Source of the DNA: Leptonema sp964619535
Lineage (GTDB): Bacteria > Spirochaetota > Leptospiria > Leptospirales > Leptonemataceae
Reading direction: 5' to 3'
Length of the DNA: 64,000 bases
Assembly: GCA_964619535.1 (NCBI GenBank)
Contig: CAZUEX010000011.1
Span: forward strand, 58,673 to 122,672
Part shown: positions 7,656-16,541 of the stretch, piece after piece
How positions within the stretch are numbered: the first letter of the stretch is position 1
Layout of the letters: each line of letters starts with the position of its first letter
The notes under the pieces: model-generated
The model's database searches: none
Seen by the model: the letters and a program-made list of their open reading frames with translations, nothing else
What the model was told of the DNA's origin: nothing
Made by a program: the position numbers and the translations under genes

Positions 7656-8981
7656 ATGAAACTCGAGAAAAAAATCGCTCTCTGCGTACCGAGACGTACG
7701 CCGTTTGCACAGATCGGTAAGGGCCTTGCTCGCTTTCCCGGTCAGCACCTGGGACGCATCGTCGCAGAGGATATTCTCAAGCAAAGTGGTCTGGATAAGA
7801 AGCAAATCGACGGTGTTATTGCCGGCGAAGGCTTTCCTTTTGCACCGAACTCCGCCAGGGTCATTGCCAACCTGATCGGACTTCCTGACGAAACGGTGGC
7901 CATAACGGTAAACCAGAACTGTGTTTCCGGTATGGAAGCGGTGGCTGAGGCTGCTCGTCGGGTAATGCTCGGAGAAGGAAAACTTTTTCTGGCAATCGGC
8001 GAAGAGTCGCAGTCCTCTATGCCTTTTGTTGTAAAGAATGCCCGTCTTCACAAAAAGACAGGGACCCCTGAAAAGCTGCTGAGCGCCATCCAGGGCAACG
8101 CACTGCCTGAAGGCGTTGAGATTCGTGACACCCTGGAAGATGGCCTGGGCGATGGCGAAACCTCCTACGGCATGCAGGTAACGGCAGAGATTGTGGCGCA
8201 GAACTACGAGCTGTCCCGCGAACTGCAGGATAAAGTAGCTTACGAGTCTTTCAAGCGTTCGCTGGAAGCTACGGAAGCCGGCAAGTATGCTCCCTTCCTG
8301 ATTCCGGTAGAAGACGAAGAAGGCAAGCCGATGACTGCTGACGAAGCGGTTCTGCTGCGTAAGGGGCTGGTTGAGAATCCCAGCCGTATGGGACGTGCAA
8401 TGCTTCTGTTCGACAACCCGGGCATGAAGTTCGACCAGTTCAAAACGAAGTATGCAAAAGACCTGACCAAAACCCATGGTCCGACCGTTTCGATCTTCAA
8501 CGCTTCTCCGCGTTCTGACGGTGCTTCCGGTATCATCGTAACGACTCCGGAAAAGGCCAAAGAACTGGGTCTTGAGGTCGTTGCCTATCTGAGCGGATGG
8601 AAGATGCGCGGTGTGCATCCCAACCTGATGGGACTGGGACAGGCCTCTGCTTCGATTGCTCTTATGGAAGATATGGGCATGAAGTTTGAAGACCTGGATG
8701 CCATCGAAATCCATGAGGCCTTCGCTGCTACAGCTGTGGGAGCCCTGGAAGAGATTCGCCTGAAAACCGGCTTTGAATGGGAAAAACGTTTCGATGAGAA
8801 GCGTATCAACCGCTTTGGCGGCTCCATCGCCATCGGTCACCCCTTCGGCGCTACAGGCATCCGCCTGATCCACAATGCCGTAATGGATATGCAGGACGAT
8901 GCAGGCATCAACAAGGTGCTGATCACTGCATGTGCCCATGGCGGTATTGCCGGCTCCATGCTCATCGAGCGCAATGCCTGA
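7656..8981 (+). CDS. Acetyl-CoA acyltransferase (thiolase), FadI-like
   Basis: A 441-residue thiolase that cleaves 3-ketoacyl-CoA with CoA, or condenses two acetyl-CoA in reverse. Catalytic residues are visible: the acyl-accepting Cys89 in NQNCVSGMEA, the His in EIHEAFAAT, the GGSIAIGHPFGATG loop, and the second Cys in ITACAHGG. Length and the late GGSIAIGHPFGATG-to-TACAHGG order resemble FadI, the beta subunit of fatty-acid oxidation complexes, more than the shorter AtoB-type enzymes. No FadJ-like partner is in the window. The organism is probably a fatty-acid user, so a degradative role is likely (inference). The gene ends at a strong terminator. Confidence 0.9.
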   Translation: MKLEKKIALCVPRRTPFAQIGKGLARFPGQHLGRIVAEDILKQSGLDKKQIDGVIAGEGFPFAPNSARVIANLIGLPDETVAITVNQNCVSGMEAVAEAARRVMLGEGKLFLAIGEESQSSMPFVVKNARLHKKTGTPEKLLSAIQGNALPEGVEIRDTLEDGLGDGETSYGMQVTAEIVAQNYELSRELQDKVAYESFKRSLEATEAGKYAPFLIPVEDEEGKPMTADEAVLLRKGLVENPSRMGRAMLLFDNPGMKFDQFKTKYAKDLTKTHGPTVSIFNASPRSDGASGIIVTTPEKAKELGLEVVAYLSGWKMRGVHPNLMGLGQASASIALMEDMGMKFEDLDAIEIHEAFAATAVGALEEIRLKTGFEWEKRFDEKRINRFGGSIAIGHPFGATGIRLIHNAVMDMQDDAGINKVLITACAHGGIAGSMLIERNA

Positions 8982-9005
8982 TCGTTCTTCGTAACGTTGA
9001 TCAGG

Positions 9006-9034
9006 AAAAGGCCTCCCTCTGTGGAGGCCTTTTT
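9006..9034. terminator. Strong bidirectional rho-independent terminator
   Basis: AAAAGGCCTCC-CTCTGT-GGAGGCCTTTTT: an 11-bp stem flanked by A and T runs, between the convergent stops of the thiolase and YeeE/YedE genes. It can end transcripts in both directions. Confidence 0.9.
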
Positions 9035-9043
9035 ACTGTACGG

Positions 9044-10222
9044 TCAACATCCCCCCTGGATCCTTTTCTGTACGACCGGCTTCTTCTTTGCCCGGTTCTT
9101 GTATTCCGTTAAAACGACGGGTAGCTCTGTGGCCGCACGCCTGCGAAAGCGCCGGGTATCTTCGTTGGTGGTTTCGATCCCTTCGTTTCGGAATATCAGG
9201 GCTTCAAATTCTTGCATCCCGCCTTTCAGAACGCGAAGGTTTTCAAATCCAAGATGCTCTGCAACGCGATAGGCCGTTTCGGCCTGGTCCTGGTCGTCGG
9301 CTACAAAGACCTTTACCACATGGCGTCTGGAAAGAAGCGGAAGCAGCGGTTTGCCAAAGATGTCTTCCACGGTGGCAGGAACGGAGCCTGGCAGTGGAAG
9401 CTCAACCGTTTTCACCGGACGAAGATCGATGACGGCAAGCCTGGGGTCCCGGTCGAGCAGCCGGAAGGCGAATTCATCGGCATCCATAAAGGAAACGGGA
9501 TGCTGCATGCGATAGTCTGCCTGCTGAACCATTTCGATGGTGCCTGTTTTACGATCGGGCAGGAACAGGCTGATCACACCCGCAGCCAGAAGGACGAACA
9601 TGGCATAGCGGTGCTCTTTTACAGGAAACTGGAAGGCAGGGGCATCACTGTTGATGCGTTTCTCGAGGTGGCTGGTGGCAGCAAAGGCCACGATGGCAAC
9701 GACGATAAGCAGCAGGGCAAAGAGGCCGGGCGATATTCCCAGGGTATCGAAGATCTGAATGGGGCCCAGAGAACCCGATTCGTGAAAGTCGCTGTAAAAC
9801 GAGAAGAATTCGCCGTATAGCAGTATTCCGATAAAGGCACCGCCGACAAACCACAGGGCATCGATCTTGCCTATGGCCACAGCACAGAGGCTTGTTCCAG
9901 GGCAGTAGCCGCCCAGCACAAAGCCCGCTCCCATGATGATGCCACCGACGATGGCAGGCCACAGCCAGGTAGGATTGATATAGATCATATCCAGATCAAG
10001 CAAGCCGGCCCATCCCAAAATAAGGACGCCGATCATGGCTGTCAGTCCGGCGGTGAAGAAAACGCGAAGCACCGTAAAATCATAGCCATAGAATTGACCT
10101 GCCAGACGACGCGAAGAGGAAAAGCCTGCCTGCTCGAGCACAAAACCAAAGGCGATGCCGACAACAAAGGCTACGATCAGATTCAGTTCGTTTGATATAA
10201 ATTCAGGAACAAAAGGACCCAT
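9044..10222 (-). CDS. YeeE/YedE sulfur-transport protein fused to a rhodanese-like domain
   Basis: A 392-residue protein. Residues 1 to about 235 are a YeeE/YedE (sulf_transp) membrane domain with several hydrophobic helices, the conserved EQAGFSSSRRLAGQFYG segment and GGYCPGTSL, whose cysteine is typical of thiosulfate-transporting members. About 270-370 is a rhodanese-like fold (AVIDLRPV, then VKVFVADDQDQAETAYRVAEHLG and LKGGMQEFEAL). The usual catalytic cysteine loop is replaced by VADDQDQA, so sulfurtransferase activity is doubtful. The ATG at 10222 follows GGAGGAAGT; the longer upstream frame is spurious. It is the last gene of the octaheme cytochrome operon, 14 bp after the other YeeE/YedE half. 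Confidence 0.85.
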   Translation of the reverse strand: MGPFVPEFISNELNLIVAFVVGIAFGFVLEQAGFSSSRRLAGQFYGYDFTVLRVFFTAGLTAMIGVLILGWAGLLDLDMIYINPTWLWPAIVGGIIMGAGFVLGGYCPGTSLCAVAIGKIDALWFVGGAFIGILLYGEFFSFYSDFHESGSLGPIQIFDTLGISPGLFALLLIVVAIVAFAATSHLEKRINSDAPAFQFPVKEHRYAMFVLLAAGVISLFLPDRKTGTIEMVQQADYRMQHPVSFMDADEFAFRLLDRDPRLAVIDLRPVKTVELPLPGSVPATVEDIFGKPLLPLLSRRHVVKVFVADDQDQAETAYRVAEHLGFENLRVLKGGMQEFEALIFRNEGIETTNEDTRRFRRRAATELPVVLTEYKNRAKKKPVVQKRIQGGC

Positions 10223-10236
10223 ACTTCCTCCACGTT

Positions 10237-10752
10237 TCAAAGCCAGAGACGTCTGGCCAGGTAGGCAAAGAGATAGCCTCCGCCAAAGATGGCTGCCGTT
10301 GTAAGAAAGCCGGCCGTCGATAGCACAGCCATGCCGGTTAACGCAGCACCGGATGTGCAGCCGCGAGCGAGCTGTGCACCGGCGCCAAAGAGCATGCCGC
10401 CGATGGCAGCGAAGATCCATCGCTTTCGATTGCTAATGCCCGGGCCCTTTTCTGTGGTAAACTGAAGTCGGTTCGAGATCAGGCCTGACAGAAATCCACC
10501 AGCAATGACACCCAGCACCTCGAAAACAAGCCAGGACTTCATGGGATGGCCATCACTGGCCTCGATGGTATGCTGGAAAAACGGGCGTTCCTGAACGTGT
10601 TCAGGGGATATCGTGTCTACGGTGGCCACAACGGCACTTTTGATGGCTCCACTGGCGCCAAGGCCGCGACCCGTTACAAAGACCGTGGAAAGAACGACCA
10701 GGCCCAGAAAAAAGCCTGCCAGATAGGGGTTCATATAGTTTGTCTTTTCCAT
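10237..10752 (-). CDS. YeeE/YedE family membrane protein (partner half)
   Basis: A 171-residue membrane protein with about four hydrophobic segments (YLAGFFLGLVVLSTVFVTGRG; WLVFEVLGVIAGGFLSGLI; WIFAAIGGMLFGAGAQLARG). It carries the family motif ARGCTSGAALTG, whose cysteine corresponds to the substrate-relaying cysteines of thiosulfate-uptake proteins of this family. Full-length relatives have two such halves in one chain; here the halves are separate genes, this one and the rhodanese-fused one downstream. It should import or move thiosulfate or another reduced sulfur species across the inner membrane (inference from family). Confidence 0.85.
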   Translation of the reverse strand: MEKTNYMNPYLAGFFLGLVVLSTVFVTGRGLGASGAIKSAVVATVDTISPEHVQERPFFQHTIEASDGHPMKSWLVFEVLGVIAGGFLSGLISNRLQFTTEKGPGISNRKRWIFAAIGGMLFGAGAQLARGCTSGAALTGMAVLSTAGFLTTAAIFGGGYLFAYLARRLWL

Positions 10753-10776
10753 GAAGGGGATTCTCCTGTTTCGTAA

Positions 10777-11424
10777 TCAGTCGTCGCTTTGTTTTCCTTC
10801 TTCGACTTCCAGCTCTTCGTAGCCGGTAATCATTGCCTTCAGGTTGGAGGTAATCGTCTCTCCCGTTGTGATCAGATAAACATGGGCAATGATGAAGGCC
10901 AGAAGAGCGAAGGCCCCCAGGGTATGCAGTACTGCAATCGTTCGCAGACTGTCGACGTTCAAAAGAAGAACCTCATTCTTCTGTGGATATCGATAGAACA
11001 TATAGAGAAGCCCTGTGGTGACCATGCCCGGTATAACCAGCAGCTTCAATCCTGCATAGACCAGCTTTTGAAGTGGATTCAACTTCGATAGCACCGTCTT
11101 TCGCGTAGGATGAGGGGCATCCTGAAAGATGCCGACAACGTAGTAGCGCATCTGTGCCTGTAGCATGGTCGGCGTGGGAACGTATTGCTTCCAGGCGCCG
11201 GTCGTTATATGCCAGAATATGGCAAAGGCAATCAGAATGAGAAAGAGGACGGCTGCCCCGCTATGATAGTTTACCGCATTCTCATAGCCAAAAAACGTAT
11301 AGGAGCCGTGAATCTCAAAGCCCGTAAGGGTCAGGAAAAGGATCAGGGCCGCCTGACTCCAGTGCCAGAACCGTTCAAAGCGTCCGTAAACGAGCACCGG
11401 CCTGGTTTTCTTTTCATTGCTCAT
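10777..11424 (-). CDS. Membrane cytochrome b (thiosulfate reductase/b561-like)
   Basis: A 215-residue integral membrane protein with four or five helices and membrane histidines placed for two b hemes: ERFWHWSQAALI, NYHSGAAVLF, FWHITTG and the late LHTLGAFALLAFIIAHVYLI. It resembles cytochrome b subunits that pass quinol electrons to periplasmic reductases. The ATG at 11424 (MSNEKKTRP) follows GAGGAG; its first bases overlap the end of the octaheme cytochrome gene by 11 bp, so the two are translationally linked. It probably feeds or drains electrons for that cytochrome at the quinone pool. Confidence 0.85.
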   Translation of the reverse strand: MSNEKKTRPVLVYGRFERFWHWSQAALILFLTLTGFEIHGSYTFFGYENAVNYHSGAAVLFLILIAFAIFWHITTGAWKQYVPTPTMLQAQMRYYVVGIFQDAPHPTRKTVLSKLNPLQKLVYAGLKLLVIPGMVTTGLLYMFYRYPQKNEVLLLNVDSLRTIAVLHTLGAFALLAFIIAHVYLITTGETITSNLKAMITGYEELEVEEGKQSDD

Positions 11425-13003
11425 GGTCTGCTCCTCTGTTACGGGCCCTTCTTCGGGCAAGAATGCGAAGGGATCCATGCAGCAACACGGCCAGAATGGT
11501 AAGGTATACGAGCACCTTGCCAAGGATTTCGACGGGGCGGCTGCTGTCCCGGCCCGGAAGATAGAAGTCCGTCAGGTGTTGCAGGCGGCTGTTTTCACGC
11601 CTGTGACATTCTGTGCAGGTAACGGTCTTATCCTTTGTGGACACCATGTGATTGATGGGCCAGTACATCTCTGTTTTTACAAAGCCGTATTCTCCGCTGA
11701 AGGGCAGGCCCACCTCTTTCATGCCAAGCTCTGAGGCCCGTACCCAGTTGAACTCCTTCCAGAACCCTCCGTCTCCCGGATGGCTGGAATAGGTCTTCGG
11801 CTGAATAAGATACAGAAACTTCTTATCATAGATCTGGTTTCCGCGGTGGATCTTTACAGGAATGATTTTGGCATCGGGATCGTCATAGCTGCCATGCAGT
11901 TCGTTGATCTTCACGACACCGTTCGGATCGATGGGATCGCCGATCAAATAGTGAGAGGCCGTTCCATTAAACCATACGTATTCCGGTTCGATCTCCTTGC
12001 CCCAGGTAAACGAGCCCTTGATCGACATGTAGGAATCCGTTCCGTCCTCGGCATGCTCCGTATAGGGCTTGCCGTCTTTCAGTTTACCTGCCGTAGACCA
12101 GTCCCAGGTAAGCTTGGTGGGATGCACTTTCGCATAGACAGGTATGTGGCAGGTCTGGCAGGCAACCTTAAGCGTATGCTCGTTAACAACATCGCTTTCA
12201 TGCGGTGTTTCAGTATGACAGGACTCACAGGTCGAACGATCGCGGTTCATCGATGAAAGAGAATATACCTTTCCTTTCATGCGATGGTTCTCTGCCGTAT
12301 GGCAGTCCACGCATTGCAGGTTCATACCCTGCGAAGCCATATGCACATCGACGTCACGATCCGGATCAAAGAGACTTGAATCGAGGTCGCCATGTTTTAC
12401 GTTATTGCCACCTCCTCCGAAGAAGTGGCAGGTGCCACAGTTGGAGCGCTGCGGACGACCAACGCTCTGCGCTACAACGTTAAGGTTCACGGATGGATCA
12501 GGCATACCCGCCATACCGGAGCCCTTTACATAGGTGTTGCTGTTATCATGACAGGCAAGGCAGTCGACGTTTCGAGGATCATTGAGATCAAAACCGTGGT
12601 CTCTCCATCCATAGCCCGTATGGCATTTGGCGCAGGTCTGTTCGTTCGTCTGCACCCCGACGCAGAAGTTGTTCAGAATGTTCTTTTTACCGATAAAGCG
12701 GATGCCTTTTCCGGGAACGTATTCTTCGCGTCCCCAGTTCCAGTGCGAGGAGGCCATGACCTCCTTATGGCGTTCCGTGTGGCAGCCGATGCAGGCAGCT
12801 GTTACTTCCTGTGGAGCCTTGAAGGGCCGTTGTAGCTGGGGAAATTTCGTATGATCGACGGATTTCTTATGCGGTTTCGAATACTTTGCCCTCAGAACTT
12901 CGAGGGCGGGTGTTTCGCGGCTTTTGCGCGTAACCGTTGAGGCGATGAGAATCGTTCCCAGAATGGCGGCAAAGGCCAGAAGAGCAAGCGAGGCACGTTT
13001 CAT
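11414..13003 (-). CDS. Octaheme c-type cytochrome, tetrathionate reductase (OTR) family
   Basis: A 529-residue exported multiheme protein. Eight heme-binding CxxCH motifs are visible in order: CIGCH, CAKCH, CLACH, CGTCH, CVDCH, CESCH, CQTCH, CTECH. The N-terminus (MKRASLALLAFAAILGTIL) is a signal or anchor. A second hydrophobic helix near the C-terminus (VLVYLTILAVLLHG) followed by a basic tail suggests attachment to the periplasmic face of the membrane. The OTR family can reduce tetrathionate, nitrite or hydroxylamine in vitro, so the substrate is not settled by sequence. The ATG at 13003 is chosen over the TTG at 13051, which lacks a ribosome-binding site. It leads an operon with cytochrome b and YeeE/YedE proteins, which favours a sulfur substrate. 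Confidence 0.9.
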   Translation of the reverse strand: MKRASLALLAFAAILGTILIASTVTRKSRETPALEVLRAKYSKPHKKSVDHTKFPQLQRPFKAPQEVTAACIGCHTERHKEVMASSHWNWGREEYVPGKGIRFIGKKNILNNFCVGVQTNEQTCAKCHTGYGWRDHGFDLNDPRNVDCLACHDNSNTYVKGSGMAGMPDPSVNLNVVAQSVGRPQRSNCGTCHFFGGGGNNVKHGDLDSSLFDPDRDVDVHMASQGMNLQCVDCHTAENHRMKGKVYSLSSMNRDRSTCESCHTETPHESDVVNEHTLKVACQTCHIPVYAKVHPTKLTWDWSTAGKLKDGKPYTEHAEDGTDSYMSIKGSFTWGKEIEPEYVWFNGTASHYLIGDPIDPNGVVKINELHGSYDDPDAKIIPVKIHRGNQIYDKKFLYLIQPKTYSSHPGDGGFWKEFNWVRASELGMKEVGLPFSGEYGFVKTEMYWPINHMVSTKDKTVTCTECHRRENSRLQHLTDFYLPGRDSSRPVEILGKVLVYLTILAVLLHGSLRILARRRARNRGADHEQ

Positions 13004-13162
13004 GGTGGTTGCCTTCTTTTTCAGAGGTTTTACATCTTTCCGTTCAGGCAAGACGACGGCGGACTATACCCCGTTCGGGTATTGTCGCGTCACGTCGGGA
13101 AAATGCAAGGAGAAATTCAGTACGCCGAAAAAAAGGAATGAGCGGACCGGCTACGCAATGGG

Positions 13163-13843
13163 TCAGCGAACGATCATCTTGCGTAGCAGATCGCGTTCCT
13201 GGGCCGTGAAATACTCTTCGCGCTCCTTGAGAATACGCGCGGCCAGCTCTGCGCTGATATAATCGATGGTACGGGTATAGGGTTGTTTGTTGTACGGCTC
13301 ATACCACTGGAAGATGAATCCGCCCTCAAGCTCCCAGATATCGGCACCACGTAGCGTTTCTGGTTTTACCGTTGAGCGGGTGCGCGGGCCGTACGCAGCT
13401 TCCAGCTTCTTGTTGATGGCATCGGCTGCAATGAAGGGTTGAATGATCTTGACCTGGTAGAGGACGGCCTCTTCTTCCTCCCATTGTTCTTTTTGCAGAT
13501 CGTGGTTTGTCAGCTTCTGCACTTCATAGGGAGTCTTGTAAAAATTATAGCGATAGAGAACATCGTTTCTTTTGATCAGGATGTAGCGGTTGCGGACGGC
13601 CATGAGCACCTCGATACGATCGACGGAGGCAGCCGATTCCGAAAGCGTTGTGAACCGATCCTTGACCTGTGAATAGGAGCTCATCCAGGGGGTTTCAGCA
13701 AAGCCGGCAAGCCGACGACCTCCAGGATCCTGGGCTGGTTGATTTACCGGATCGGGAACGGTCATATCCTCTGCGGTCTGCGCCATAAGCGGCCAGGCCA
13801 TCAGCAAAACTGCAGAAAGGAGGTATGTGGGCTTGCGTTTCAT
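13163..13843 (-). CDS. Exported protein of unknown function
   Basis: A 226-residue protein with a clear signal peptide (MKRKPTYLLSAVLLMAWPLMAQTAE, cleavage near MAQ). The mature part is acidic and basic mixed, with repeated Tyr/Trp (YNFYKTPYE, FIFQWYEPYNKQPYTRTIDY), and no family I recognise. It could be a periplasmic or surface protein. It lies upstream of the octaheme cytochrome gene on the same strand but 160 bp away, so common transcription is not certain. The ATG at 13843 is preferred to that at 13855 because it places the basic residues directly before the hydrophobic core. Confidence 0.6.
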   Translation of the reverse strand: MKRKPTYLLSAVLLMAWPLMAQTAEDMTVPDPVNQPAQDPGGRRLAGFAETPWMSSYSQVKDRFTTLSESAASVDRIEVLMAVRNRYILIKRNDVLYRYNFYKTPYEVQKLTNHDLQKEQWEEEEAVLYQVKIIQPFIAADAINKKLEAAYGPRTRSTVKPETLRGADIWELEGGFIFQWYEPYNKQPYTRTIDYISAELAARILKEREEYFTAQERDLLRKMIVR

Positions 13844-13882
13844 CGTCTCTATCATCGGCCACTTTGCAGAAAAGCCTGACCG

Positions 13883-14515
13883 TCAGATGTCCATCTCATC
13901 CTCGGGGGCAGAGGCCGTTTCCTCCGTATCGTAAACTGCATCCTGGCTCTGTCTCTGCCACATCAGGTTCAGGCGATAGCCTGCATAAAAGATGAGCAGC
14001 AGATCATTGCACAGAACAAACAGGAAGCTGATCCGGTGATAGACGCCCCAGGCCGCTAAAGAAAAGGCTGCCAGTCCCAGAGCCATCCCCCAGAAAAAGG
14101 CATCTTCTCTTTCGAGAAAATCATGGAGGAGGGCCGGCACGGAGGCGTCCTCTGCTATCGAACGAAAAGACGGCCAGGCAAGATGAAAGATCAGAACGGA
14201 TAAGGCGGATTGAAAAAAGTAGTTTGGCATCTGGGAGGCTGCCCAGTCGGGTTCTGGACCTGTATCGGGGCTTAACAGTCCACCAAGCATCGTAAGCAGT
14301 ATGGCAAGTCCGAGACCGGCAGCGGCAGCCATATAGCCGGAGTGGCCATCCACAGACAATGCCTGGAGCTCGCGAAGCAGGATGGACCGAAAGTCGATCA
14401 GTTCATCCCTGTAGTAGGTGTCTTTTTCGCGAAGCAGGCCGACCCAGTAGCGCAGAATAAAAACAGATACGGTGAGAATGAAGAGGAGGATGATCCAGAC
14501 CAGCCATGCTATCAT
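13883..14515 (-). CDS. Multi-pass membrane protein of unknown function
   Basis: A 210-residue protein with an N-terminal helix (WLVWIILLFILTVSVFILRYWVG), a charged loop, then three or four further hydrophobic segments and an acidic C-terminal tail rich in Glu/Asp. No family recognised. Its ATG overlaps the TGA of the preceding small gene (ATGA), so the two are translationally coupled. Confidence 0.6.
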   Translation of the reverse strand: MIAWLVWIILLFILTVSVFILRYWVGLLREKDTYYRDELIDFRSILLRELQALSVDGHSGYMAAAAGLGLAILLTMLGGLLSPDTGPEPDWAASQMPNYFFQSALSVLIFHLAWPSFRSIAEDASVPALLHDFLEREDAFFWGMALGLAAFSLAAWGVYHRISFLFVLCNDLLLIFYAGYRLNLMWQRQSQDAVYDTEETASAPEDEMDI

Positions 14516-14820
14516 TGTTCTTTTTCCTTGAGGGGGTGATGGGAAGCATCGCGCTGCCTTTCCCGGTATTCATTCCAGATGATACAGAGGCCATCAATGA
14601 CATTCTGAACCGGCAGATACTGTATGCCGGTTGCTGTTTCGATGCGCAGCTGCATCCGCTCATCGATGGATGCCTTGAGATCGGGTATCTGTTGCAGGGC
14701 TTCCAGCAGAAGCCTGGCGGCCTTTTTCTCGGTTAGCTTCTCTTCGTCCAGAGAGGCAAAACGACGGCGCAGCTCATGGTAGATGAGCAGTTGCAGTCCC
14801 TTTTCATTTACCGCACGCAT
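14512..14820 (-). CDS. Small soluble protein of unknown function
   Basis: A 102-residue charged, probably helical protein (HELRRRFASLDEEKLTEKKAARLLLEAL). No motif recognised. It starts 13 nt inside the end of the upstream DUF1566 lipoprotein gene and overlaps the downstream membrane protein gene by 4 nt, so it belongs to a short operon of exported, soluble and membrane proteins. No good ribosome-binding site precedes the ATG, consistent with coupled translation. Confidence 0.55.
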   Translation of the reverse strand: MRAVNEKGLQLLIYHELRRRFASLDEEKLTEKKAARLLLEALQQIPDLKASIDERMQLRIETATGIQYLPVQNVIDGLCIIWNEYRERQRDASHHPLKEKEQ

Positions 14821-15410
14821 TTGACGTATTTAACATCGGTTTTCTGTCGTCCGTACTCCTTGCCGAAATTCAGGCCAGAAAAGGACATCGTAAGCGCCAG
14901 GGCTGGATCGTTCTCTTCCTGGGATGCGGACCAGAATTCTTTGTCGTCGGGCGTCTGAGGAAAGATCCACAGCATCGTCGGGCGATCCATGCCGCTGCCG
15001 ATGTTGCCCAGCTCATAGCGGTTGGGCAGACGCCAGCCTGTCAGTCCCCCCAGGGTAAGATTGTTACAGGCATCAAAGGCCGGCCCCGAAGAGGCAAGCA
15101 GGGTAACAGGATCGGTACACTGGCCTTCCAGCTGGCAGTACTGCACGCTTCGGGCGCCAAACGTGGTGCCGGCACCGGTTCCCGTACAGGAGTTCCAGGC
15201 CGGATCCCAGACCTGTCCGTAGGCGCATTTCATCCAGAGTAGGCCGTCCGGGCCCGTAACCGTACCGTTTCCGTTGTCCTGGTAGCTCATCACCACCGTG
15301 GCTGCAGACAGGGCATCCAGCTGGCTTTCACTATCCTTGGGGTTCTGGCACTGTACCAGCAGGGTGGGCATCAGTAGGCCTGTTAGTAAGATGAAAACTC
15401 CTCGACTCAT
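14808..15410 (-). CDS. Lipoprotein with Lcl/DUF1566-like domain
   Basis: A 200-residue lipoprotein: signal peptide MSRGVFILLTGLLMPTLLVQC with lipobox LVQC. The mature part has the DUF1566 (Lcl C-terminal) pattern: DNGNGTVTGPDGLLWMKCAYG near the start, a mid-chain GLTGWRLPNRYELGNI, and a C-terminal EFWSASQEEND followed by a conserved VKCVR ending. This domain occurs in surface and adhesion-related proteins and is common in leptospiral lipoproteins; the exact role is unknown. The ATG at 15410 follows GCAGG. The gene follows lipA by about 60 bp on the same strand. Confidence 0.75.
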   Translation of the reverse strand: MSRGVFILLTGLLMPTLLVQCQNPKDSESQLDALSAATVVMSYQDNGNGTVTGPDGLLWMKCAYGQVWDPAWNSCTGTGAGTTFGARSVQYCQLEGQCTDPVTLLASSGPAFDACNNLTLGGLTGWRLPNRYELGNIGSGMDRPTMLWIFPQTPDDKEFWSASQEENDPALALTMSFSGLNFGKEYGRQKTDVKYVKCVR

Positions 15411-15470
15411 AATTACCTGCCTGCTATGACAATGCTTCTGTCCGTTTGGCTCCAATTTTTTTAAAGGGCC

Positions 15471-16382
15471 TTATTTCGTATCGGCATCTTTTCTGTCACG
15501 ATGGAGCAGGAAATCGAGGGCATCGCCGGCATGGTAGGAAGAGCGAACCAGCGGACCGGCCTCTACATACACATAGCCCTGCTTCAGGGCGAAGGCCTTC
15601 AGGTCGTCAAAGGTCTGCGGAGATATATAGGCCTTGAGCGGGGCATGGTCCTTGGTTGGCTGCAGATACTGGCCAAGGGTCAGCAGGGTGACGCCGGCCT
15701 TGCGAGCATCGACAATGACCTCTTTTACTTCTTCGATGGTTTCGCCCAGGCCCAGAATCAGGCCAGTTTTGGTCATGAAGCCTGCCTCTGCAGAAAGCCG
15801 CAGAACCTCCAGGGAATTGGCATAACTGGATTGCGGGCAGATCGTCTTAAAAAGAGAGGGAACGGTTTCGATGTTATGGTTGATAATATGCGGAGCGGCA
15901 TCAAAGATACGCTGTAGCAGCGGCGGCCTGGCCTTGAAATCCGGCATCAGCACCTCGACGGTGGTGTTGGGATTCAGTCGTTTGGTTTCGGTGATGCAGG
16001 CTGCAAAGTGCGTGGAGCCACAGTCGGGCAGTTCATCCCGGTCCACGGAGGTGATGACGACGTGACGCAGGTTCATTTTGCGTACGGTTTCTGCCAGGCG
16101 TGCAGGCTCGGTGGGATCCAGCGGCAAAGGCCGCGCCGTGGAGATGTCGCAGAAGCCACAGCGACGCGTACAGCGATCGCCCATCACCAGAAAGGTGGCC
16201 GTTCCCCGATCCCAGCAATGGCCGAGATTGGGACAGCTGGCCTCTTCGCATACCGTATGCAGGCCAGAGTTTTCCACCCTTGACCGAACCTCTTCTGCTG
16301 TTCCCGGGGTTTCGGTGGCAAACCTCAGACGGACCTTCATCCATTCAGGGGGGGCAGGGGGAGTGCTCGGCGAATACTTCAC
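15471..16382 (-). CDS. lipA: Lipoyl synthase
   Basis: Radical-SAM enzyme that inserts two sulfurs into octanoyl groups on lipoyl domains. The auxiliary cluster motif CEEASCPNLGHCW and the radical-SAM cluster motif CTRRCGFCDIS are both intact, and the C-terminal GPLVRSSYHAGD segment carries the conserved RSSY. At 303 residues it is normal length. The start is likely the GTG at 16382; no good ribosome-binding site is visible, and an internal ATG at 16340 is an alternative. lipB is not in the window. Confidence 0.95.
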   Translation of the reverse strand: MKYSPSTPPAPPEWMKVRLRFATETPGTAEEVRSRVENSGLHTVCEEASCPNLGHCWDRGTATFLVMGDRCTRRCGFCDISTARPLPLDPTEPARLAETVRKMNLRHVVITSVDRDELPDCGSTHFAACITETKRLNPNTTVEVLMPDFKARPPLLQRIFDAAPHIINHNIETVPSLFKTICPQSSYANSLEVLRLSAEAGFMTKTGLILGLGETIEEVKEVIVDARKAGVTLLTLGQYLQPTKDHAPLKAYISPQTFDDLKAFALKQGYVYVEAGPLVRSSYHAGDALDFLLHRDRKDADTK

Positions 16383-16541
16383 ATCTACATAGAATTAGAG
16401 AAAGAAGCCACTTCAAGCCTTTTTTACTTTACGGTGAGCCCTGATTCCCGTTGTTAAACACGACGAGGATCCCGTTCATGCAGAGTACGGCGGGGTTTTG
16501 CAATCTGATGAAAACGGTGCACCTGCATCGGAAGAGTATTC

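Noticed and set aside
7641..8939. A 432-codon open frame antisense to the thiolase gene
   Set aside because: It mirrors almost exactly a gene with intact thiolase motifs and has no ribosome-binding site or recognisable domain. Codon bias of the sense gene keeps the antisense frame open.
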